Positions 1-8,800 of a stretch of 64,000 nt of DNA are shown here, one piece after another. How positions within the stretch are numbered: the first letter of the stretch is position 1; each line of letters opens with the position of its first letter. Both the position numbers and the translations under genes were made by a program. Under the pieces are notes generated by a model, which saw only the letters and a program-made list of their open reading frames with translations, was not told where the DNA came from and did not search any database. Source of the stretch: Sandaracinaceae bacterium (GTDB taxonomy: Bacteria; Myxococcota_A; Polyangia; Polyangiales; Houyiibacteriaceae); contig JACKEI010000004.1 of NCBI GenBank assembly GCA_020633075.1, forward strand, positions 248,001-312,000, written 5' to 3'.

Positions 1-7
1 GCGGCCC

Positions 8-508
8 TCAGGCCCCGGCCGCGCGCTCCGCCAGCATCTCGGCCGCCAGCGCCGCCGCCTGGTTGTACGACTCCTCCACGCTCTCCAGCAGCTTGGCCTC
101 CATCTGCTTGCCGACGATGGGCACCTTGACCACCAGCTCCCCCTCGATGACGCGCTCGCAGCCCGTCGCCGTGGCACGCACCGTGGTGGTGCCGCTGCCT
201 TGGAACTTGCTGGCGAGCACCATCGGGATGATGGTCCACGCGAGCGTGGTGGACCCGGCGGCGCGCCGAGACTCCTGCTCGTAGCGGATGCGGTCCGCGC
301 CGATGGCCTTGGCCATCACCGCGGGGATCTCCTTGTTGGCCGTGACCCGGAAGCGTACGTACGACCCGCTCTCGTCTTCCTTGCGCTCGAGCACTTCGCG
401 CACGACCCCCGTGCGCGCGCTCATGCGCTCGTCGAAGCTAGGGTCATCGAGCACCGACAGGAGCTCCGCGGGGGAGCAGGCGAAGACGTGGGACATGGAG
501 AGTCGCAT
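8..508 (-). CDS. DUF2505 / SRPBCC-fold protein
   Basis: Encodes about 166 residues that look like a DUF2505 protein of the START/SRPBCC (polyketide cyclase-like) superfamily. These are small cytoplasmic proteins with a hydrophobic cavity; their ligand is generally unknown. The opening MSHVFACSPAELLSVLDDPSF is the usual first strand and helix of the fold, and the C-terminal stretch rich in Glu and Ala is its long last helix. I chose the ATG at 508 because the residues upstream look like untranslated leader. An in-frame start further up, near 604, is possible but unlikely. The gene is divergent from the large macroglobulin-like gene. The family call is from motif memory; the function is unknown. 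Confidence 0.75.
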   Translation of the reverse strand: MRLSMSHVFACSPAELLSVLDDPSFDERMSARTGVVREVLERKEDESGSYVRFRVTANKEIPAVMAKAIGADRIRYEQESRRAAGSTTLAWTIIPMVLASKFQGSGTTTVRATATGCERVIEGELVVKVPIVGKQMEAKLLESVEESYNQAAALAAEMLAERAAGA

Positions 509-685
509 CGAGGGGGGTGATAGCAGATTGGGAACTTCTGCGCCGCGTCCGTGTCCAGACCCAATGCGTGCTCCGCTGCGCGTGTTCAACCCGCCTAGAC
601 CCACATCCTGATACCCTCGCTCCCGTCCCCGCCCGTTCCCGGGCGACTTGGGGGGACCACCCGACCTGCTCCCAGGAGAAGCTTG

Positions 686-3600
686 ATGCGATCCTCTGAC
701 CGAACGCCGTCCTCACGTGTGTTGCGCGCCCTGTCCACCCTGACGGCCCTCGCGCTCACCGCGCTCGCGCTGCCCGTCCACGTCGCACGGGCCGACCAGC
801 AAGGCGGCTGGGAGCTGATGCTCACCGGGCGTCTCGACGCGCGCTTCGGCGAGCCCCTGCGTCTCTCTGGAGTCGCGTACAGCGTCGCCGGGCTGGACGA
901 CCTCCGGCCCGCCGCCGGTCCCGTGGAGGCCGAGCTCCGGCACTACGACAGCGACTCCCGCTCATGGTCGATCATCGAGCGCGCGACGGCCGTGGCCGAC
1001 CGTGATGGACGCTTCGCCCTCGACGTGCCGACACCCACCCACTCGGCGAACAACCTCCAGCTGCGCATCCGCGTCGGAGGCCAGGTGGGTCGCTGGTTCG
1101 AGTACGGCGTGCGTCTTCAGCAGGCGCAGCGGGTCGACCTGCTCACCGACCGCAACCTCTACCAAGCCGGCGAGACCGTGCACGTCCTCGCGCTCGTGCG
1201 CAACGCCACGACGGGCGCCCCGGCCGCGAACGCCGGCGTCGCCTTCACCATCAACGACCCCAGCGGTCGCGCGCTGCTGGAGAGGCGCGTCACGGCCGAC
1301 GCGAGCGGCTCGGTGGCGATCGACCTGCCGCTCCCGACGTCGGCCAACAGCGGTGGCTATCGGATCGTGGCGCAGGTCACGCTACCGCAGGGGGAGGCCG
1401 TCTCGGGCTCACACTCCTTCCAGGTGGGCCGTCGCACGGTGGAGCGCCTGCTGGCCGAGCTGACCCTCGACCAGCGCGTGGTGCGACCGCGCCAGCGCGT
1501 GACCGGTCGCGTGGCCGTCCACACGCCCAGCGGCGCCCCGGTGGTGGGGGCGGCGGTGGCCATCAGCCAGGCGCGCGGCGAGTCTGTGCAGGCCGTCACC
1601 GACGACACGGGCATCGCGGTCTTCGAGCTGGCCGCGCCGAGCTACCTCTCGGGTGACGTCGCGACCACCGAGGTCACCGCCCGCATCACCCACCCCGGCC
1701 ACGGCGCCCTGCACATCGGCGGCAGCTACGTGCTCGCCCGCACGCGCTTTCAGGTCGAGGTCCACGCGGCCTCGGGCGGCGTCGTCCCCGGCGTGCCGAC
1801 CTTCGCCTACCTGCGCGTCAGCGACCCCTTGCGTGAGCCCGCGCCCGCCGGCACCACCGTGGTGGTCAGCGGCCCAGCCGTGCGCGCTGGGCGACACAGC
1901 GCCACGACCGACGCCCACGGCCTGATCGAGGTCCCCATCGAGCTCGCCCTGGCCGACGTCGCCCCCATCCAGACGGGGGGGTACAACTGCCCGAGCGGGC
2001 CGGCCACGCTGCTGGACGTCGAGATCAGCGCGCCGACGGAGCCCGGACAGCGGCCCGCTCCGATGCAGACCCGCACCTGTGTCTCCGTGGCTCGTGACGC
2101 GACCGTGGTGCCGCGCGTGACCACCGTGGTGCTCGACCAGGGTGGCGAGGTGGAGGTCGCCCTCGAGCGCCGCGAGGCCGCCCGCGACGCCGCAGTGCTG
2201 GTGGAGGTGCTCAGCCTCAACGGCTCGTCCGTGCTGGTCTCCAGTTGGGTGGACCGCAGCAGCGACCGCGTCTCCCTCCGGCTCCCCCCGCACGCCCTCG
2301 GTGTGCTGTGGGTGCGCGCTCGACCGGTCTCCGCCCCCAGCGCGCGCGCTGCGCTCGACACCGATGGCGTGGTGGCGGTGGGTATCGGCGCCTACGACGC
2401 GCTGCTGGTGCGGCACGCCGACGCCTTCGCGCTGAGCCTCACGCGCGACCGCGAGGTCTACGACGTGGGCACGCGCGCGGAGGTGGCCATCGGCGCCACC
2501 CCGGCCGCCCCCAACCAGGCCTGGGCGACGCTCGTGGCGCGCGACCTCGCGGCGCACGGCGGCGAACCCGACTACGTGCTGCCCGTCATGGAGGACGCGC
2601 TGCGCGCCGCCATCGTGAACCGCGAGGAGCGCGGCAACCTGCTGGTGCGCGCGACCCTGGCGGCCGCCCTCCGGCGTGACTCGACCCCCAACGAGCCCCC
2701 GCCCTTGGTGCGCCCGCCCTGGGACCCGCGCGGCACCGGCTTCTCGGGCAACACCGGGCGCGACGTCCACCGTGACCCGCTCGCCGCGCGCGAGGAGCTG
2801 CGCCGCCGCCAGCTGGGTCGCATCATGGTGACCCTCGAGCAGCTCGTGGAAGCGCTCCCCGCCGAAGGGCCCGCGCGCGACGACGTGGTGAGTGGCGAGG
2901 GTGGCCGTCAACGCTTCCGTCCGGACGTGCTCGCGCACCTCCATCAGCAGCGCAACGGCGCGGACTACCGCACGCTGGGCGGCGAGACCATGACCGTCGC
3001 CATGCTCAGCGAGGTCGACCCCAGCTTCGACTTCGACCGCGTGGCGCGCCGCGTCGCGCGCGCGAAGCTGCTGCGCCTCATGGTCGCGATCACAGCCTTC
3101 ACCAACCCAGACGACGAGACCGCCGCGCGGGCCTCGGCCGGGGTGCCTCCCGAGGAGTGGCTCTCCCGCTTGGTCCAGCTCGGCGCGATTCAGCCGGCGG
3201 CGCTGCTGGACCCGTGGGGGCGGCCCTTCGTCTTCCGCCGCGCGGGGACGCGCCGGCCTCCCGTGATGCTGAGCGATCGCGCGCCCGGTTGGGAGCTCGT
3301 CTCGGCAGGCCCGGACGGTCGCGCAGGGAACGGTGACGACGTGCTCAACCCCTTCGAGCGCGTGGTGCCGCGCGGGACGATCTACGCGGTGGTCTCCGGC
3401 GAAGACGCCTTGATGCGCAGGCTTGCGCTGCTGGCGCCCGGGCCCGAGGCGCTCTCGCGCATGCACACGGCGTACACGACCATCTCCCAGGAGGCGCGCG
3501 ACGAGGAGGCCGGTGAGACGCTGACGGCGTCGTCCACCGAGTACGAGATGGATGATGACATGGACCGCGCGCAGGGAGAGGAGATGTACGCCGCCGAGAT

Positions 3601-5845
3601 GGGCACCATCGGGTACGGCAGCGGTGGCGGCAGCGGCGTGGGCTACGGCCGCGCCAGCGCACGCATGGCCAGCGCGCCTCTCGCGGGTCTCGCCATGGAC
3701 GCGCCGGCGCCCGAGCCCGACGCCGTCGCCGAGGTCGGCGGGTCCACGCTGGCGTCCATGGGGGAGCGCATCCGCGAAGACTTCCCCGCGACCCTGTTCT
3801 TCGTGGGGCGTGTGCCCCTCGACGGTGCTCGCACGCCGGTGACCATCCCCGTCGCCGACGCCCTGACCACCTACCGCGTGGAGGCCATCGCGTGGACGGC
3901 CTCCGGCTTCTTGGACGTCGCGCGCACCACGCTCCGCGTGGACCAGAGCGCCACCGTCGACACCCCGGTGCCAAACGCCGCCGTGGTCGGCGACGTGGTG
4001 CGCTTCCCCGTGCGCGTCGCCAACCGCACGGGCGAGCCGCTGCAGGTGCTGGTGGACGTCACGTCCGAGGGCGTGCAGGTGGTGGCGCCTGCGGCTGTGG
4101 CGCTGACGGTGCCCCCGCGCGACGCGGCCGAGACCACGCTCGAGATGCGCCTCCCCGTGGAAGGTGAGGGGCACTTGGTGGTGCGCGCCGTGCGCGCCGA
4201 CACGCGCGCTCCCCTCGACGCGGTGCGCCGGCCGCTGGCGGTCCGCGCCGACGCGCGCTTGGTCCACGTCGAGCAGCAGGTGCTGGTCGGGCCGGGCGAG
4301 TCGCTGCAGGTGGACGTCCCCGCCGACGCGAGCGAGCGCGGGCCGGGCGAGCTGCGCGTGGCCTCTGGCGTGGAGATGTTCGGGTCCTTCGAGACCCCGG
4401 ACCGCTTCGAGCGGGGCTGGGCGCGACGCATGGCCGGGCTCGAGGTCCCGAGCGAGGAGCTCGCCTACGCGCGCAGCCTGCTGCAGGTGGAGCGACCGGG
4501 CGCGGAGCGCGCGATCGGCGGCGACCCCGCCAGCATCGCCCGCGCCATCTCCACGCTGTGGAACGACAGCGGCGCGAGCGACATGGTCTTGGCGCGCGGC
4601 CTGCGCAGCGTCACCCGCGTGACCGAGGGCGAGAGCGCCGACCCCGGCCGCGTCGCCCCACGCTGTGCGGCCTTGCTGGGCTTGGTTCCGGCGGCTCGCG
4701 CGGGTGGTCGCGCGGCCCTCCAAGAGGACCTGCGCGCGTTGGTGGCGCTCCTGCGCGCCGGCGTCGGTGATGGCGCCGCCCGCATGGACGAGCGACAGGG
4801 CCCCACGGAGCTGACCTGCGCCGCGGCGGCCCTGGCCCTCACCCGCGGCGCCGCGGCCGACGAGCGCGCAGCCGAGCTGCTGCGCCGCAGCGGCGCCTAC
4901 ATGGTGGAGATGGGCGAAGGCATCTTGGTCGAAGACCCGACCCGTGACGGCACCATCGCCCGCACCCTACCCACCGCGTACACCGCGCTCGCGATGATCG
5001 GCCAGGACCGCCCAGCGGCTGCGCTGCGCTTCTTGCGCGCGCAGGCCGACGTGGCCGACACCGTGCGCGGTAGCCAGGCGCAGGCGCCCACGGTGGCCGC
5101 CCTGGCCATGCTGACCACCGGCGTCCCGGACCGCCTGGGCGTGAGCCTCGATGGCCGCACCCTGGCCGTCCGCTCGGAGGATGGCGTGCACGTCGCGGCC
5201 CTCGAGGGGGTTGGCCGACCGGGGCGCCACACCCTCGTGATCGACACGCCCGTGCTCGCCCTGGTCTACCTGGACGTGCGCTATGGGCGCCCGTGGACCG
5301 CGAGCCCCGAGCGGCCCATGCCCGTCGACATCGAGGTGCGCGGCGAGCTCGGCGCCCGCGACACCCGCGCCGGCATCTCGCTCACGCTGCGCAACCGCAT
5401 GCCCCGCACGCTCGCGCGGGGTGTCGCCGAGGTCGACCTGCCCGCCGGCGTGGAGCTGGACCAGCCCACGCGCGACGCGCTCGCCGGCCGCGTCCGCAGC
5501 GTGACGCAGCTGGGGCGCACCCTGCTGATCGAGCTGCGGCCCCTCCCAGCGGGCGGCACCCTCACGCTGCCGCTGCCCATTCGCTACAGCGTGTCGGGCA
5601 GCCTGCGTGGCCTCGGCGTGAGCGTGCTGGACCAGAACGTCCGCGGCGGCAGCGTGCGACCCGCAGCGGTGCTGCCCTCGCGCGCGCTGTCCATCCCCGA
5701 CGCGGGCCCCGAGCCCGAGGCCGTGGAGGCGGGCACCACCGAGCCGCCGGGTCCGCCGCCCATCCCTCCCCCCATACCCCTGCCACGCCCCGTCGAGGTG
5801 TTGGCTCCCGTCGCGACCCTGATCTCCGCCGAGGTGCGCCCATGA
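686..5845 (+). CDS. Large secreted alpha-2-macroglobulin-like (MG2) protein with embedded pseudopilin-like module
   Basis: A 1719-residue exported protein. Start: ATG at 686 behind AGGAG with a 7-nt gap; a TTG sits just before it. A signal peptide ends near residue 36 (VARA). An MG2-type domain with DRNLYQAGETVHVLALVRN lies near residues 150-240, followed by further immunoglobulin-like MG segments. An A2M-like segment (LTTYRVEAIAWTASGF) lies near residues 1032-1090. No CxEQ thioester motif is visible, so covalent trapping of proteases is not expected. Between these, near residues 780-890, is a piece unlike macroglobulins: DPSFDFDRVARR, then LLDPWGRPF and AGPDGRAGNGDDV, which resembles the C-terminal calcium loop of GspG-type pseudopilins. 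An acidic, Gly-rich linker follows, and the C-terminus is Pro-rich. The next gene is a paralogue with the same insert and overlaps by 4 nt. Likely role (inference): periplasmic or surface defence or adhesion. Confidence 0.85.
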   Translation: MRSSDRTPSSRVLRALSTLTALALTALALPVHVARADQQGGWELMLTGRLDARFGEPLRLSGVAYSVAGLDDLRPAAGPVEAELRHYDSDSRSWSIIERATAVADRDGRFALDVPTPTHSANNLQLRIRVGGQVGRWFEYGVRLQQAQRVDLLTDRNLYQAGETVHVLALVRNATTGAPAANAGVAFTINDPSGRALLERRVTADASGSVAIDLPLPTSANSGGYRIVAQVTLPQGEAVSGSHSFQVGRRTVERLLAELTLDQRVVRPRQRVTGRVAVHTPSGAPVVGAAVAISQARGESVQAVTDDTGIAVFELAAPSYLSGDVATTEVTARITHPGHGALHIGGSYVLARTRFQVEVHAASGGVVPGVPTFAYLRVSDPLREPAPAGTTVVVSGPAVRAGRHSATTDAHGLIEVPIELALADVAPIQTGGYNCPSGPATLLDVEISAPTEPGQRPAPMQTRTCVSVARDATVVPRVTTVVLDQGGEVEVALERREAARDAAVLVEVLSLNGSSVLVSSWVDRSSDRVSLRLPPHALGVLWVRARPVSAPSARAALDTDGVVAVGIGAYDALLVRHADAFALSLTRDREVYDVGTRAEVAIGATPAAPNQAWATLVARDLAAHGGEPDYVLPVMEDALRAAIVNREERGNLLVRATLAAALRRDSTPNEPPPLVRPPWDPRGTGFSGNTGRDVHRDPLAAREELRRRQLGRIMVTLEQLVEALPAEGPARDDVVSGEGGRQRFRPDVLAHLHQQRNGADYRTLGGETMTVAMLSEVDPSFDFDRVARRVARAKLLRLMVAITAFTNPDDETAARASAGVPPEEWLSRLVQLGAIQPAALLDPWGRPFVFRRAGTRRPPVMLSDRAPGWELVSAGPDGRAGNGDDVLNPFERVVPRGTIYAVVSGEDALMRRLALLAPGPEALSRMHTAYTTISQEARDEEAGETLTASSTEYEMDDDMDRAQGEEMYAAEMGTIGYGSGGGSGVGYGRASARMASAPLAGLAMDAPAPEPDAVAEVGGSTLASMGERIREDFPATLFFVGRVPLDGARTPVTIPVADALTTYRVEAIAWTASGFLDVARTTLRVDQSATVDTPVPNAAVVGDVVRFPVRVANRTGEPLQVLVDVTSEGVQVVAPAAVALTVPPRDAAETTLEMRLPVEGEGHLVVRAVRADTRAPLDAVRRPLAVRADARLVHVEQQVLVGPGESLQVDVPADASERGPGELRVASGVEMFGSFETPDRFERGWARRMAGLEVPSEELAYARSLLQVERPGAERAIGGDPASIARAISTLWNDSGASDMVLARGLRSVTRVTEGESADPGRVAPRCAALLGLVPAARAGGRAALQEDLRALVALLRAGVGDGAARMDERQGPTELTCAAAALALTRGAAADERAAELLRRSGAYMVEMGEGILVEDPTRDGTIARTLPTAYTALAMIGQDRPAAALRFLRAQADVADTVRGSQAQAPTVAALAMLTTGVPDRLGVSLDGRTLAVRSEDGVHVAALEGVGRPGRHTLVIDTPVLALVYLDVRYGRPWTASPERPMPVDIEVRGELGARDTRAGISLTLRNRMPRTLARGVAEVDLPAGVELDQPTRDALAGRVRSVTQLGRTLLIELRPLPAGGTLTLPLPIRYSVSGSLRGLGVSVLDQNVRGGSVRPAAVLPSRALSIPDAGPEPEAVEAGTTEPPGPPPIPPPIPLPRPVEVLAPVATLISAEVRP

Positions 5846-8800
5846 ATCGCTTCACACGCTGCTCGCTCTCGCGGCCCGTCCGTTCGCTCGCGCTCGCGCT
5901 CGCGCTCACCGCGGCCGCGCCCGTCTCCCTCGGTGTGTCGGGCGCGGCAGCCCAGGCCGCTCGCGCTCGCCCGCGCGGCGAGGTCACGGGGGTCGAGATC
6001 ACCCTCGAAGGGGGCCTCGAGGCGCGGCGCGGTGGGCCGCTGCGGTGGCTCATCACGACCTACGAGGTCACGGGGACACACACGCTGCGCCTCGCGCCCG
6101 GCGCGCAGATCCGCCTGTCGTCGTCGCTGCAAGGAGCGGCCGACGTCGAGGCCGTCAGTGACGCCCGAGGCCGAGCCATCCTGCAGCTGCCCATCCCAGA
6201 CGACGCCCCCGGCGCGGTCGGGGTGGTGGTGGAGGTGCGCACGGCGAACAACGTCCAGCGCCGCTTCGAGGTGAGCATCTCCGTGCGCGAGACGCGGGCC
6301 CTCGACGTGGGACTGATCCCCGCCCAAGCCGCCCCCGGCGAGACCGTCTTCGCGGCCCTGTCCCTGACCCAGCCCCACACGGGCGTGGGCGTGCCCGAGG
6401 CCGAGCTGCGCGTGGAGCTGCGCGATCAGCGCGGCCCGCTCGGTGAGCCTGTGCGCGTGCGCACGGACGCCGCCGGGCTCGCGCTGGTACCCCTGGCCAT
6501 TCCTCTCGATGCGCAGCAGGGCCGCCTCAGCGTGAACGTGACGCACCTCGAGCCCAGCACGACCGGGCCGCGACGGGTCACCGCCAGCGGCAGCCTCACC
6601 CTGACGCGCAGCGTTGGCGCGCCCATCCACGTGGGCGTGCTGCCCGCGCGGGTGCTGGCCGGCTCCGAGGAGCGCGTCCCCGTGGAGGTGGTGGTGAGGC
6701 GCGCCAACGGGCGCCCCGTGCCCGGCGCCGTCGTGACACACAACGGCATCCGTGGAGACGCGGACGAGCCCCCGCTGACCACCGACTCGCGTGGCCGCGC
6801 CAGCTTCGTGTGGCGCGCGCCACGCGTCGCGACCGGCGTCAGCGACGGGCGGGTGAACGTCTCGGTGACGCGCGCCGGCCTCGGCTCGGCCTCGGGCAGC
6901 AGCCCCATCCGGACCCACGCACAGGACCTCTTCGTAGACGCCGCCTTCGAGGGAGGCGCGCTCCCCGCGGCCCTCGGCGGCCGCATCTACGCCTACGTCG
7001 TGCGGGCCGACGGCCGCCCCGCCGCGAACGTGCCCGTGTCCTTCGAGGGGCCGCGCGTGGGCAGCGCCCAGGCCACCACGGACGCGAGCGGCATGGCCTT
7101 CATCGATGCCTCGCTCGCTGCCGCCGACGAAGCGCGCGACACCTGCGGCGGGATCGCCAGCACCGCGCTGACCATCACGGCCGGGAGCGGCCCACGCGCC
7201 GGACGCCACGAGGTGTGCATGCCCGTCGACACCGACACGCAGGTGCGCGTCCGGGCTCCCGCGATCGTGGCGCCCGGCCCGGTGGCCTTGACGCTGGCCC
7301 GGGCACCCGGCGTCGCGCGCGCGCCGGTCGTGATCAGCGCCTTCGCGCGCGATGGCAACAGCCAGGACACCCTCGGCGTCGAGGCGCTCGCGAGCGTCGT
7401 GACCGACACGGACGAGGCCACGCTGGTGCTGCCGCCCGACGTGCCGGTCCAGGTCTTCTTCCGCGCCCGCCCGCTCATCGACGGTCGCGAGGTCCGTGGA
7501 GCCTTCGCCAGCTCTTGGGTGCGCCGCTCCGACGCGCTGACGCCCACCGTCCGCTTCGACCCCTCGGGCCGCGCCTTGGTGAGCGGTCTGCCAGCGGGCA
7601 CCCCCTTCTTGGCGCTGGCCGTGCCCGCCGAGGAGGCGCGCGCCATGTACGAGGACGTCTTGCGCTCTGGCATGACGCAAGCCTCGGCGCTCGAGGCCGA
7701 GGCGCGCCTGGCCCGCAGCATCCCGGTCGACAGCGCCGCACCCGTGCGGCAGACGAGCAGCGGGCTGGTCTCTCAGCCCATGCCCGAAGACGCGACGCAG
7801 CGCGGGCTCCTGCGGGACCCTTGGCGCGCGAGCTCGCGCTTCGTCGAGGGCCGCCTCGCGCTGCTCTTCCGTCAAGTCGAGGACCGCGTCGAGAGCGCGC
7901 TTCCCAACGACCTCGATGACATCACGGTGGTGACCCGCGGTCGCCGCGAGCTCACCCGACAGGTCTTCGCCACCCTCGCGGGAGAGGCCACGACGGGCCT
8001 CGGCGGCGAGCCCCTCTCGCTGGCCGACGTCCAGAGCCTCGACAGCAGCTTCGACTTCGACCACGTGGCGCGTCGCATCACGCGCCGCCGTCTCTTCCGC
8101 TTGCTGGTGATTCTGCGTGACCTGGTGCGCGACAATGGCCTCGATCTGCCCTGGGCGCGCCCCGGAGATCCCGCGGAGTGGCTCGCGCACCTCCCGGGCC
8201 GCAGCGGCGTGGTCGGTCACATCCAGCCCAGTGACCTGGTCGACGGCTGGGGGCGCCCCTTCGAGCTGCGCGCCACGACGCGCCCGCGCTACACGCAGCT
8301 GCAGCCGGTCGCCGGCTTCGAGCTGAGCAGCGCCGGCCCGGACGGCCGCGCAGGCAACGGGGACGACGTGGTGGACCCGACCGCGCGGGTGTTGCAGAGC
8401 GGCGGCCTCTACGCGCGTGCCGTGGGCGAGGATGCGCTCGTGGCGCGTCTGCAGAGTGTGGAGCTCGGCCGCGCCACCGTCGAGCTCGCCGTCGGACCGG
8501 TGCAGGTGGAGGCGCCCAGCATCCCCGCGCCCTCCGAGGTCGCCGCCAGCCGCGCGGGCGGGGGCTCGGCCGTAGGTGCTTGGTCCGTGCCCAGCATCCT
8601 CGAGCGCGACCCCTACGCGCTGGCGCTCAAGTGGCGCGGCAGCGGGCAGCACGCGGCTGCGGCCCAAGGCGTGGCCCGCGCGGGCACCACCCCCGTGCCC
8701 CTCGCCCTCGGCGACGTGCCCACCACGTGGGGCGTCATCCTGCTCGCCCGCGACGCCGTCGGCACCGTGGGCGCCGCGCTGGACGTCGGCCTGGCTGGCA

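Noticed and set aside
686..5845. Thioester-containing alpha-2-macroglobulin that traps proteases
   Set aside because: No CxEQ-type motif in either protein, so the covalent-trap mechanism is not supported.
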